Shown: positions 6,469 to 15,800 of the stretch, in pieces
Numbering within the stretch: position 1 is the first letter of the stretch
How the letters are laid out: every line of letters begins with the position of its first letter
NCBI GenBank assembly: GCA_963741405.1
Contig: CAVUHX010000039.1
Span: forward strand, 496,001-560,000
From: Roseiarcus sp963741405
GTDB taxonomy: Bacteria; Pseudomonadota; Alphaproteobacteria; Rhizobiales; Beijerinckiaceae
Length of the DNA stretch: 64,000 nucleotides
Direction of reading: 5' to 3'
Notes under the pieces: model-generated
Seen by the model: only the letters and a program-made list of their open reading frames with translations
What the model was told of the DNA's origin: nothing
Database searches by the model: none
Program-made: the position numbers and the translations under genes

Positions 6469-8199
6469 ATGAGCGGGTCCGGCGCCGAGATCAAAACGAA
6501 GCCCAAGGTCGGCCGCAATGACCCCTGTCCCTGCGGCAGCAGGCGCAAATTCAAGCATTGCTGCGGGGCCTTGACCGCCGACCCAGGATCTGGCTCCGGA
6601 GCGGATCAAGGCTCCCCGACAGCCCACCCCACGTCGCAGAGACTGCAGGCGCTGATCCAGGCGGCCGAGAAGCACTGGGGCGTTGGGCGGTGGAGCGAAG
6701 CGATCTCAGCGCTTCAGGAAGCCGTCCGTTTCTTTCCAACCAACCCGGATGTGCACCGCAACCTCGGATACACATATCTGGGTTGCGGACGGTTTGCCGA
6801 AGCGGCCGCCAGCCTCCAAAGGGCCCTGGAATTGCGGCCTGGCTCCCAAAGCGCCCTTCGACTCCTTGCCGACGCCCTGGAGCGTGGGGGGCGCGAAGCG
6901 GAAGCACTGCTTGTCTGCCGCGAGATGAGCCTAAAGGCCGACGACCCGCTGGAGCGTCGGCACTATCTCGCCAAGACTCTGGCGATGGAGGGAAAACAGG
7001 ACGAAGCGGAAATCGAATTCCGCCGACTGTTGGCCCTCGCCCCCCAGGCTGCCGGGACACGATTTCTCCTCGCAACTCTGTTGGCGGACCGTGGGCAGTT
7101 CGAGGAGGCCACAAACCACCTGGCCCAGACGCTGGAGAGCGCCCCCGAGAACTTCGGGCCGCTCACGGGAATGAAGCGGATGACGGAGGCTGACCGGCCA
7201 TTGCTGGCCCGGATGCGCGACCTGGCTGAGCGGCCGGGTCTCGATCCGAGGCAGCGCAGCTCTATCCAGTTCGGCCTCGGCAAGGCCTTCGACGATCTCG
7301 GCGACTACGAGCGGGCAATGCGGCATTACGAAGCGGGTAACCGGCTCAAGGCGATGTCCGTACGCCTGGATCGCATGAAGCTGGCCGCAAGGTATGACCG
7401 CATCATCGCCGGCTCTTCCGCCGAAGCGCTGGAGCGTCAACGGCTATCGTTGTTCCGCACCGCGTGCGCGGGGGACGACCTGCCGGTGTTCATCGTCGGC
7501 ATGCCGCGCTCCGGCACCACGCTTGTCGAGCAGGTTCTGTCTGCACATCCGTCTGTCGCGGCCGGCGGTGAACTACGCTTCTGGGATTTTCAAATCCAAA
7601 ACTGGCACGGCGCCAGGATTGGTCCCCTCAATGTGGACGTCCTCTCTCAGGCCGCCGCAGACTACCGGGCTCTGTTGCGCACGTTCGGGCCTGACGCATT
7701 GCGGGTGACCGACAAGCAGCCGTTCAATTTCCAGTTGCTCTGGCTGATCCGGGTCGCCTTCCCGGACGCGCGCATCATCCATTGCCGGCGGAACCCTGTC
7801 GACACCTGCCTGTCGATCTTTTTTACCAATTTCTCCAACCAGAACGACTATGCCTGGGATCGCGGCGACCTGGTGTTCTACTATCGTCAGTACGAGCGGC
7901 TGATGGACCATTGGCGCCGCGTGCTGCCGCCCGACCGTTTCACCGAGGTCGACTACGAGACGCTGATCGCCGATCGGGAGGCTGAGACGCGCCGGCTGGT
8001 CGATTTCTGCGGGCTGGAATGGGACGACGCCTGCCTTGCCCCGGAGCGGAATAGCCGGGCGGTGGAGACGGCGAGCCTATGGCAAGTGCGCCAGCCGGTC
8101 TACAAGACTTCGGTCGAGCGCTGGCGCCGTTATGAGCCCTGGCTGGGCGAGTTGCGGCAGTTGCTGCCGCCGCGGGCCGCCGACCTCACGCACCCATAG
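6469..8199 (+). CDS. TPR-sulfotransferase with N-terminal SEC-C zinc motif
   Basis: The 576-aa product has three parts. Residues about 17-32 form a SEC-C zinc-binding motif (NDPCPCGSRRKFKHCCG). Residues about 60-270 are TPR repeats (for example NPDVHRNLGYTYLGCGRF). From about 340 a PAPS-dependent sulfotransferase domain begins with the 5'-phosphosulfate loop GMPRSGTTLVEQVLSAHP. It continues with the 3'-phosphate region ARIIHCRRNPVDTCLSIFF. Such enzymes transfer sulfate to protein or glycan acceptors; the acceptor here is unknown. No signal peptide is present, so it should be cytosolic. The SEC-C module added to a TPR-sulfotransferase is less common and may mediate protein or nucleic-acid contacts. 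Confidence 0.85.
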   Translation: MSGSGAEIKTKPKVGRNDPCPCGSRRKFKHCCGALTADPGSGSGADQGSPTAHPTSQRLQALIQAAEKHWGVGRWSEAISALQEAVRFFPTNPDVHRNLGYTYLGCGRFAEAAASLQRALELRPGSQSALRLLADALERGGREAEALLVCREMSLKADDPLERRHYLAKTLAMEGKQDEAEIEFRRLLALAPQAAGTRFLLATLLADRGQFEEATNHLAQTLESAPENFGPLTGMKRMTEADRPLLARMRDLAERPGLDPRQRSSIQFGLGKAFDDLGDYERAMRHYEAGNRLKAMSVRLDRMKLAARYDRIIAGSSAEALERQRLSLFRTACAGDDLPVFIVGMPRSGTTLVEQVLSAHPSVAAGGELRFWDFQIQNWHGARIGPLNVDVLSQAAADYRALLRTFGPDALRVTDKQPFNFQLLWLIRVAFPDARIIHCRRNPVDTCLSIFFTNFSNQNDYAWDRGDLVFYYRQYERLMDHWRRVLPPDRFTEVDYETLIADREAETRRLVDFCGLEWDDACLAPERNSRAVETASLWQVRQPVYKTSVERWRRYEPWLGELRQLLPPRAADLTHP

Positions 8200-8318
8200 G
8201 CCGCGACGGGCGATACCCTGCGCGCCGACCTCGCCTCATTGGGCCGATACGCCGGCCGGGAGAACAAGGAGGGCGCGTAGGCGATCGAACGCCAACATGG
8301 AGGCCGACCCCGGCTTCG

Positions 8319-8696
8319 TCACTGACGCCGATCCCTCAGCGCCTCCGTCCCAAACGCCGCCGCCAGCGCCAGCCAACTCACGATCATCGTCGTGCCGCCG
8401 ATCGGGGCGGCGAACGGAAAGAGGCGCGCGCCGGCGAAGGCGTGCCAGGCGAGATCGGCGGCGAACAAGGTTGCGCCGGCCTCCATCGCGAAGCCGGCGA
8501 CGACAAGCGGGCGCGACGCCGAAGCCCGCGCATGCGCCGCAACGCCAAGCGCGGCGACGGCGTGCAGGATGAGGAACAGGGAGCCCCGTTCGGCAAGCTC
8601 GCCTCCGCTCCTGTGCACGGCCGCGGCGGCGAGGACGACGCCGGCCCCGCCCATCAGCGCGGCGAGGGCGGCGAGCACGAGCGGCGAGCGGGTCAT
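8319..8696 (-). CDS. DUF423 family small membrane protein
   Basis: The 125-aa product is almost wholly hydrophobic with four predicted membrane helices. It starts MTRSPLVLAALAALMGGAGVV and ends with FPFAAPIGGTTMIVSWLALAAAFG. The GG near the N-terminus, the HA pair in the second helix (FLILHAVAALG) and PIGGT before the last helix match the DUF423 (YgdD-like) family of unknown function. It converges with nothing close and is divergent from the GNAT gene that follows. Confidence 0.75.
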   Translation of the reverse strand: MTRSPLVLAALAALMGGAGVVLAAAAVHRSGGELAERGSLFLILHAVAALGVAAHARASASRPLVVAGFAMEAGATLFAADLAWHAFAGARLFPFAAPIGGTTMIVSWLALAAAFGTEALRDRRQ

Positions 8697-8788
8697 GCGG
8701 GAGGCTCCGGGAGGCTAGGCGGCAGGCAAAGAAGGCTTGGCCGGCCCTTGTCAAGTCGCACCGCGCCGGTGGATGGTCGCAGCGGCGC

Positions 8789-9271
8789 ATGCGCCGAAGC
8801 CCTTCGAACCGGAGACGGCTCTTGCCGGACTATAGTGTGCGCGCCATCGAGCGCGGCGACCGCGAGCAATGGGCGCCGCTGTGGCGGGAGTATCTCGACT
8901 TCTACGAGACGGTCGAAACTCCCGAAGTCACCGCCGCCGTCTGGTCGCGCATCTTCGACCCGCTGGAGCCGGTCCATGCCGTCGTCGCGGCGCGGGACGG
9001 CGCGCTGATCGGCTTTTCGCATTACCTCTTTCAGCGCTCGACCTGGCTCGTGAACCCGCGCTGCTATCTGCAGGACCTCTACGTGGCGCCCGCGGCGCGG
9101 GGCGGCGGCGTCGGCCGCGCCCTGATCGGCGCGGTCGCGGCGGCGGCGAAGGCGGCGGGCGCCGCCAATGTCTACTGGAACACTCACGAGACGAACGCCA
9201 CGGCGCGGCGCCTCTATGACACGCTCGCCAAGCGCACCGGCTTCATCCAGTATCGGATCGACGATCTCTGA
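8789..9271 (+). CDS. GNAT-family N-acetyltransferase
   Basis: A single GNAT domain covers the protein. The acetyl-CoA binding motif A is LQDLYVAPAARGGGVGRALI (R/Q-x-x-G-x-G/A type), preceded by ALIGFSHY (motif D) and followed by VYWNTHETNATARRLYDTLAKRTGF (motif B). The substrate cannot be told from sequence. The frame opens at ATG 8789, but a TTG at 8822 has GGAG seven bases upstream and lies just before the domain (LPDYSVRAIERGD). It is therefore an equally good or better start, giving 149 residues. Confidence 0.8.
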   Translation: MRRSPSNRRRLLPDYSVRAIERGDREQWAPLWREYLDFYETVETPEVTAAVWSRIFDPLEPVHAVVAARDGALIGFSHYLFQRSTWLVNPRCYLQDLYVAPAARGGGVGRALIGAVAAAAKAAGAANVYWNTHETNATARRLYDTLAKRTGFIQYRIDDL

Positions 9272-9400
9272 AATCTGGGGAACGCGTCCGAAAGTTGGAC
9301 GTTTCCCGGGTTGCTCCCCCGCCGGACTTCCCGCATCTTGTCGGGTCTCAATCGGTCTTCGTCGCCGTGGGCGCAGGCGAACGAAGGAAAGGGCGCGATC

Positions 9401-9766
9401 ATGGTCTCGAAACGGCTTGCCAGGCGATCCCTGGCCACGGCGAAAGCCAACGTCCAGTCGGGGATCGACGCCGCGCTGACCATCGCCGCCCGCACGCAGA
9501 GCCTGATGTGGCCCGGCCAGCCGACCGAACAGGCGCGCGAGGCGCGGCTGATGGTGCAGGAAAAGCTCGATGCGGCGGTGGAAGGGGCGTTCGCGGCGCA
9601 GGCGGCGTGGGGCGCGTTTCTGATCAAAGCAGCGTTCGGCGGCGTGCGCACGCCCAACGACCTGTCGATGGGCCTCGCCGGAATCGCGGAGGCGGCGGCG
9701 AAGCCCGCGCGGCGCAAGGTTCGCGCCAATGCGCTGCGCCTCGCCGGGACGAGAGCCTCGCGCTGA
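9401..9766 (+). CDS. phasin-like small helical protein
   Basis: The 121-aa product is Ala-rich and helical, starting MVSKRLARRSLATAKANVQSG. The central part (MVQEKLDAAVEGAFAAQAAWGAFLIKAAFG) resembles phasin-type amphipathic helices that coat polyhydroxyalkanoate granules, and the C-terminus is basic. No PHA synthase is nearby, so the phasin call is tentative. The ATG is chosen because upstream in-frame codons have no start with a ribosome site; GAAAGG lies before this ATG. It ends one base before the DedA gene, suggesting an operon. Confidence 0.5.
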   Translation: MVSKRLARRSLATAKANVQSGIDAALTIAARTQSLMWPGQPTEQAREARLMVQEKLDAAVEGAFAAQAAWGAFLIKAAFGGVRTPNDLSMGLAGIAEAAAKPARRKVRANALRLAGTRASR

Positions 9767-9767
9767 C

Positions 9768-10424
9768 ATGGAGCTCGTGCACAATCTGCACGGCTATCTC
9801 GCCACCTACGGCTATCTGGCGATCTTCGTGATCGTCGGGATGGAGAGCGCGGGAATCCCGATGCCGGGAGAAACCGTGCTGGTCGCCTCGGCAATTTTTG
9901 CCGGGGAGGGAAAGCTTCATCTTTGGGGCGTCATCGGCGCGGCGGCGGCGGGCGCCATCTTCGGCGACAATTGCGGCTACTGGGTCGGGCGGGAATTCGG
10001 CTTCCCGATCGTCTACCGCTACGGCCGGTATCTGCGCCTCGACGAGCGCCGGCTCAAGCTTGGGCAGTATCTGTTCCTCCGGCACGGCGGCAAGATCGTG
10101 TTCTTCGGCCGCTTCGTCGCCATTCTGCGCGCCTTCGCGGCCTTCCTCTCCGGGGTCAACCACTTCAACTGGGAGCGGTTCTTCTTCTTCAACGCCGCGG
10201 GCGGGATCGTCTGGGCGACGATTTTCGGCACGGGCGGCTATTGGCTCGGCAAGGCGTTCGAGAGCTACGCCCGGCCGGTGGGTCTCGCGGCCCTCGCCGC
10301 GGCGGTCGTCGCGTTCTTTGCCGGTGGACGCTTCGTCCGCTACCACGAGCAGGCGCTCGAGGAGGAGGCGGAGAGGGCGTTGCCCGGTCCGCTCGTCCCG
10401 CCGAAGAAGCCGCGCCGCGGCTAA
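9768..10424 (+). CDS. DedA family membrane protein
   Basis: The 218-aa integral membrane protein shows family signatures: GMESAGIPMPGETVL near residue 30 (the E/P-G-E motif), FGDNCGYWVGREFG, and FFGRFVAILRAFAAFLSGV with the conserved RF..R arginines. DedA proteins are membrane transporters or flippases linked to lipid carrier recycling and membrane homeostasis. Start ATG 9768 follows the preceding stop by one base, so translation is probably coupled. The C-terminus is a charged tail with PPKKPRR. Confidence 0.85.
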   Translation: MELVHNLHGYLATYGYLAIFVIVGMESAGIPMPGETVLVASAIFAGEGKLHLWGVIGAAAAGAIFGDNCGYWVGREFGFPIVYRYGRYLRLDERRLKLGQYLFLRHGGKIVFFGRFVAILRAFAAFLSGVNHFNWERFFFFNAAGGIVWATIFGTGGYWLGKAFESYARPVGLAALAAAVVAFFAGGRFVRYHEQALEEEAERALPGPLVPPKKPRRG

Positions 10425-10442
10425 TCGGCAGGATCCGGCGGC

Positions 10443-10458
10443 CCGCCTGATCAGGCGG
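10443..10458. terminator. palindrome between convergent DedA and protease genes
   Basis: CCGCCTGATCAGGCGG is a perfect 16-bp palindrome that also contains the TGA stop of the minus-strand protease gene. Flanking GC-rich bases can extend the stem. There is no clear T-tract, so a terminator role for the two converging genes is inference. Confidence 0.4.
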
Positions 10459-11488
10459 CGGCCGGTCGTTCGACCGGCCCGATCCAGACCCTGAGCCGGT
10501 CCGAGCGGCGCAGGAAGTCGACGCTGACGGTGCGGTTGATCTTCTCGGCGTCGAGCGCCCGCAGGAGCTCGCCGACGCTCGTCACCGAATTGCCGTCGAG
10601 GCCGATGACGAGGTCGCCCGACAGGAGCCCCGCATGGGCCGCCGGACCCGTCTGGTCGACGCTGATGAGCCGTGCTCCGGTCGCCTGCTCGAGGCCGAGC
10701 CTGACCGCGATGCGGCGCGGGATGGCCACGGTCGCGGCGCCGACGCCGATATAGGCGCGCCGCACCCGCCCGTGCCGGGCGATCTCGCCGGCGACGAAAT
10801 TGGCGGTGTTCGACGCGACGGCGAAGCAGATGCCCTGCGCGCCCATGATGACGGCGGTGTTGATGCCGACGACCTCGCCTGCGGTCGAGACCAGCGGGCC
10901 GCCGGAATTGCCGGGATTGAGCGCCGCGTCGGTCTGCACCACGTCCTCGATCATGCGGCCGGTGCGCGACTGGAGCGTGCGCCCCAGGGCGGAGACGACG
11001 CCGGTGGTGACGGTCGCGTCGAAGCCGAGCGGATTGCCGATCGCAATCGCGATCTGGCCGCGCCTGAGCTTCGAGCTGTCGCCGAGCCTGGCGGCCGGCA
11101 GCGACACGTCCGCCTCGACCCGCATGAGCGCGAGGTCGGTGTCGGGATCGTCGCCGAGCACTCGGGCCTGCAATTCGCGGCCCTCGACGGTGGTCAGCGA
11201 CACGACGCGCGCGCCCTGGACCACATGCGAATTGGTCAGCGCCAGCCCGTCCGACGAGACGATGACGCCGGAGCCGGAACCGGCGTTCCGGCCGCCGCGT
11301 TTGACGTCGATCCGGACGACGCTGGGCCCGACCCGTTCGGCGACGTCGCTGACCACGCGCGAGTACTCATCGATGAGGGCGGCGTCGGACGGCGATTTCG
11401 CGCCAGGCCCCTCGACGCCTGATCCGTGGGATGGGCTGTCGGGATCGAGCGTCGGCGTCGGATGAAAGGATTGCAGAGGTTCGAACAT
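10451..11488 (-). CDS. HtrA/DegP-like trypsin-type serine protease with PDZ domain
   Basis: The 345-aa protein carries the trypsin-like triad: His in LTNSHVVQG, Asp in DPDTDLALMR and Ser in ALNPGNSGGPLV. A C-terminal PDZ domain follows (LISVDQTGPAAHAGLLSGDLVIGLDG). HtrA enzymes degrade or refold damaged proteins. No signal peptide or membrane anchor is visible from the chosen start (MFEPLQSFHPTP at 11488), so it may act in the cytoplasm, unlike classical DegP. The open frame continues upstream to 11842 with low-quality Arg-rich sequence that I regard as non-coding. Confidence 0.85.
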   Translation of the reverse strand: MFEPLQSFHPTPTLDPDSPSHGSGVEGPGAKSPSDAALIDEYSRVVSDVAERVGPSVVRIDVKRGGRNAGSGSGVIVSSDGLALTNSHVVQGARVVSLTTVEGRELQARVLGDDPDTDLALMRVEADVSLPAARLGDSSKLRRGQIAIAIGNPLGFDATVTTGVVSALGRTLQSRTGRMIEDVVQTDAALNPGNSGGPLVSTAGEVVGINTAVIMGAQGICFAVASNTANFVAGEIARHGRVRRAYIGVGAATVAIPRRIAVRLGLEQATGARLISVDQTGPAAHAGLLSGDLVIGLDGNSVTSVGELLRALDAEKINRTVSVDFLRRSDRLRVWIGPVERPAAA

Positions 11489-11690
11489 GGGGCACGATAT
11501 GGGAGGGCGCACAGAGCGCCGCAAGTCGCGGCGCCGGCCGGGATTTCCGCTCTCGCACGCCCTGCTACGTAGAATCCCTAATTGCGCCGATGCATGCCCT
11601 TTGGTTTTGATTACCGTAGGGAAACGCACGGATTTTCCGACAATTTCGCCGTTTCGCTTTGGGCGCTGGCGCGCCCGATCCGGGGTCGCT

Positions 11691-12080
11691 GTGGTGGTGC
11701 TTGCGCCGAACAAACTCGTTCCGTCGTCGCCGCGGCGCAGACCGAATGCCCTCCTTCTCGCGCCTGCGCCGGCAGCGCAGAGGGCCTTCGCCACGGATCG
11801 TCGGGAGAGGCAACGCGCGGGGTCCGGCTCAATCCCGTTCATCGCGGCTGTCGTCGCTGGCGTCGTGCTTTCCTTCTGGCTGGCCTGGGCGGACCGCGCG
11901 CTTCCGGTCCCGGCTGCTCCGGCCGATCGCCAGGAGGCGCCGGCCGCGACCCGGCCACGCGCGCCGAACCCAACCCCTTACGTCCCCCCGATCCTGATCG
12001 GGTCGACGACCGAGATTCCGGGCGCTTCGGCGCCCTTCCGAGATTCCGCCGCCCTGCGGCGGGATGGAGAATTGTCGTGA
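11691..12080 (+). CDS. hypothetical membrane-anchored proline-rich protein (start uncertain)
   Basis: The last 90 codons show strong G/C bias at third positions and encode one membrane segment (IPFIAAVVAGVVLSFWLAW). A Pro/Ala-rich tail follows (PAAPADRQEAPAATRPRAPN), as in small anchored periplasmic proteins. The frame is open much further upstream (to 11487, overlapping the protease start), so the beginning is not determined; a GTG at 11691 is one option. The protein is not recognised. It precedes the cold-shock gene by about 50 bp. Confidence 0.35.
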   Translation: MVVLAPNKLVPSSPRRRPNALLLAPAPAAQRAFATDRRERQRAGSGSIPFIAAVVAGVVLSFWLAWADRALPVPAAPADRQEAPAATRPRAPNPTPYVPPILIGSTTEIPGASAPFRDSAALRRDGELS

Positions 12081-12128
12081 CCGCGACCTTCTCCCGCTTG
12101 ACTGCACCGGTCGAAGAGTTTGAGAGCC

Positions 12129-12785
12129 ATGAACAAGGGTAGGGAATTCTGGGAGCCGCGCAAGCACGGGTTCGACGATGACGGGCCTGTCGGCTTTGCG
12201 CCCCGACAGCGGACGACTCGCCCGATCGGGCGGGCCGATGGGTTTGGCGGCGAAGAAGCGTTGCCCGCGGCTGACCTTTCTCCGGGCCAGCCGACGGTCG
12301 ATGCGGTCGTGAAGTGGTACAAGGACGACAAGGGGTTCGGCTTTGTCGAGCTGACCAACGGCGGCGGCGACGCGTTCCTGCATGCGACCGTCCTGCACTC
12401 GAGCGGGCACGACAGCGTGCAGCCGGGGGCGAAGATGAGCGTGGTCGTCGCCATGGGCGTGAAGGGGCCGCAGGTGTCCCGCGTCGTCTCGGTCGATATG
12501 TCGACCGCGATCGAGCGTCCGCGTCGCACCTTCGACGCCCCGCGCCCGCCGCGGCGCGCCCAGCCGGACCTGTCGACCGCCATGGCTCTCGAGGGCAAGG
12601 TCAAGTGGTTCAACGAGACCAAGGGGTTCGGCTTCGTCGAGGTCGGCGACGGCGGCAAGGACATCTTCGTCCACATCTCGGCGCTCAACGCGGCCGGGAT
12701 CGCGCGTCTCGACGAGGGTCAGCCGGTCAACATGCGGGTCGTCGACACGCCGCGCGGACGCGAAGCGGTTTCGATCACGCTGTAA
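12129..12785 (+). CDS. cold-shock protein with two CSD domains
   Basis: The 218-aa product has a divergent first cold-shock domain at about residues 57-120 (VVKWYKDDKGFGFVEL, DAFLHATVL). A canonical second domain lies at about 152-218 (GKVKWFNETKGFGFVEV, KDIFVHISAL). Both contain the RNP1 (KGFGFVE) and RNP2 (FLHA/FVHI) motifs that bind single-stranded RNA or DNA. Double-CSD proteins are typical of alphaproteobacteria, where they act as RNA chaperones in stress and stationary phase. The ATG at 12129 is preferred over a TTG three codons earlier. The 50-residue N-terminus is charged and not conserved-looking. Confidence 0.9.
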   Translation: MNKGREFWEPRKHGFDDDGPVGFAPRQRTTRPIGRADGFGGEEALPAADLSPGQPTVDAVVKWYKDDKGFGFVELTNGGGDAFLHATVLHSSGHDSVQPGAKMSVVVAMGVKGPQVSRVVSVDMSTAIERPRRTFDAPRPPRRAQPDLSTAMALEGKVKWFNETKGFGFVEVGDGGKDIFVHISALNAAGIARLDEGQPVNMRVVDTPRGREAVSITL

Positions 12786-12806
12786 CCGAAGGCGCGGCGC
12801 TTTCCT

Positions 12807-12825
12807 TCCCCGGCTTTGCCGGGGA
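12807..12825. terminator. hairpin after the cold-shock gene
   Basis: TCCCCGGC-TTT-GCCGGGGA forms an 8-bp stem with a 3-nt loop 22 bp after the stop codon. It lacks a T-run on either side. It lies between two converging genes and may act in both directions. Confidence 0.45.
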
Positions 12826-12893
12826 TACGCATCCTGCTTCGAGGCGCGCGCCCCGTTTTGCGAGCCAACGCCGCCGCCGGCCGCCCCTGACGC

Positions 12894-15800
12894 TCACTCC
12901 TCCCCGGTCTGGACGTTCTCCAGCCGGGCGAGCGGCAGGGTGAAGCAGAGCTTGGCGCCTCCGTTCGGATTGGGCTCCGCCCAGATCGTCCCGTAATGCG
13001 CCTCGACGATCGAGCGGGAGATCGACAGGCCGACGCCGAGCCCGTTCGTCTTGGTCGAGCTGAACGGCACGAACATTTCCGCCTCGGCCTTGGCGGGCAG
13101 CCCGTGCCCGGTGTCGGAGAAATCGGCGCGGATCATGCCGTCCTCGAGAGCGGTCGAAATCGTCAGCTTCCGTTTCGGGGCGTCGCTCATCGCCTCGAAT
13201 GCGTTGCGGATCAGGTTGACCATCGCCTGCTCGATCTGAACCCGGTCGGCCAGCACCTTGTCCTCGGCGGCGTCGAGATGGAGGACGATCTCGACCGCGG
13301 CCTGCCTGGCCGAAGGGGCGACCAGCTCGCAGGTTCCGAGGATGAGATCGTGGAGGCTGTGCTCCATCTTGTCGGGCTCTCCGCGGGATATGAACTCCCG
13401 CAGATGCGCGATGATCTGCCCCGCCCGATGCATCTGTGACGAGGCCTTCTCGAGGGCGTCGTTGATCGCCTCGCCTGCCGGCTCGGGCTTTCCGGCGATC
13501 AGGTGGCGCGCGGTGAAGAGATAGTTCGCCGCCGCCGCGAGCGGCTGGTTCAGCTCGTGCGCCAGGGCGGTCGCCATGTCCGCCATCAACGCGATGCGGT
13601 TGCCGTGCAGGCGTTTGAGCCGCGCCTCGAACCCGCGCCGCTCGCTGAGGTCGCGCACGAAGCCGATGAACAGGCGCTCGTCGCCATGGCGGGTTTCGGA
13701 CACCGTCAATTCGACCGAAAAGGTCGACCCGTCCTTCCGTCGTCCTTCAACCTCGCGGCCGATGCCGATGATCCTGGCCTCGCCGGTCTCGAGGTAGCGC
13801 CGGATATAGCGGGCGTGCTGCGACCGGTGGGGCTCCGGCGTCAGGATGCTGACGTTGCGACCGATCAGTTCCTCCGGCGCATAGCCGAACATGCGGCCCG
13901 TGGACGCGTTCACCGTCCGGATGATTCCGGCCTCGTTGATGGTGACGATCGAGTTGGCCACGCCGTCGATCACCGCCCGCAACCGGGCCTCGCTGTCGCC
14001 GAGCGCGGCCCGGGCGCGACGCCGCTCGCCGATGTCGAAGAACGTCATGACGACGCCGTCGATCTTGTCCTCGACCGTGCGGTAGGGCCTGAGCCGCATG
14101 AGATACCAGCTGCCGCCGCGGCTGCGCACTTCGCGTTCGACCGAGGTCAGGTCGCGCAGCACGACACGCGCATCCCTGGAAATGTCCTCGCCGTCGAGAT
14201 TGTGGGTGAAGTCGGTGAATGTCCGGCCTTCGTCGCCGCTGGCGATGTTGAACAGCTCAGCGATGCGCGGCGTGAAGCGGTTGATCCGCAATTGCGTGTC
14301 GAGGAAGAGGATGCCGACGTCGGTCGCCGCCATCAGGTTCTGGATATCGCTGTGGGCGCGCGACACGCTCTCCAGTTTCGACTTGAGCTCGCTGTTGACC
14401 GTCTGCAGTTCCTCGTTGATCGACTGCAGCTCCTCCTTGCTGGTCTCGAGCTCCTCCGAGGTCGAACGATACTCCTCGTTGATCGACTGCAGCTCCTCGT
14501 TGGCCGCGCGCAGCTCCTCGTTGGCGCCCTCGTACTCTTCGCGCGAGGTCCCGAGCTGCGACTGGGTGAACTGCAGCTCGCGCTGAAGCTGCAGGATCTG
14601 CTCGACCGGCGGGTGCTCCTCGACGGCGCCGTCGCCGTTCAGCGGAACGCCGAGCAACTCGCCCTCGAAGAAGAACACGATCGCCGACCGGGCCGCGTTG
14701 GGTTCGACCCCGAGCGGCCTCGCCTGGAGATAAACTCGTCGCACGGCGCCGTTGAAGCGCACGGCGATCGGGCCGTTGAGGCTCGCCTCGTTGCGGGAAA
14801 AGGCGCGGTGCAGGGCGGCGCGCAGGTCGAACCGCAGTTCTTCGCGCGCGAGCTCGGTGATGTCGTTGGCCAGCGTCCCGCCCGAGGGCTGCAGGTAGCG
14901 CCCGGCCAGGTCCGACAGGTGGACGACGCGGTAGGAATCGTCGACCACGATGCTCGGCGGGGCGAATCGCTCGAGGGCCTCGCGATGGACCGCCGCCTCG
15001 GCGCCGGCCCGGATCGTCGCGACCGCCCTCGCAGCCAGGGGCTCGACCGCGAAATTGGGAGGCCCGAAGCGCGGAGTCATCCGGGCCTCGTTGGGGACCG
15101 GCATGCGCTGATAGATGCGCGCCTCGCGGTCGATCGGCCTGAACATGCCGGCCGGAGCCTCGGCGCTTTCGGACGAGCCGAGGAAGAGATAGCCGTGCGG
15201 CTTCAGCGCGAAGTGGAAGGTCGAGCAGACCTGCTGCTGCAGCTTGCGATCGAGGTAGATCAGCACATTGCGGCAGGAGATGAGATCGGCGCGCGAGAAC
15301 GGCGGGTCCTTGAGCAGGCTGTGCCTGGCGAACAGCACGACGTCGCGCAGCTCCCGGGTGACGCGGTAGCAATCGCTTTCGCGGCTGAAGAAGCGGCGCA
15401 GGCGGTCGTCCGTCAGGTCGGCTTCGATGACGAGGGGATAGCGGCCATCGCGGCCGATCGTCAGCGCGGCCTCGTCGAGATCGGAGGCGAACACCTGGAT
15501 CTCGCACCGGATGTCGTGGCGGCTCGCCTCCTCGAGAAGCAGGATGGCGATCGAATAGGCCTCTTCCCCGGTCGCACAGCCGGGAATCCAGACGCGGATC
15601 GAGTTCGGCGGCGCCCTTGTCCTCGAACAGGTTCGGGATGACCGTCTTGGCCAGTTTGTCGAAGGCGCCGGCGTCGCGGAAGAAGGTCGTCACCGATATC
15701 AGCAGGTCGGCGAACAAAGCCTGCGCTTCGGCCGCATTGTCGCGCAGGATTGCGACGTAGTCCGCCATGGTGGACGCGCGCGCCACCTGCATCCGGCGGA

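Noticed and set aside
13503..15641. Plus-strand frame of 712 codons over the chemotaxis-like pseudogene
   Set aside because: It overlaps well-conserved CheR/PAS/kinase motifs on the other strand and has no domain of its own.
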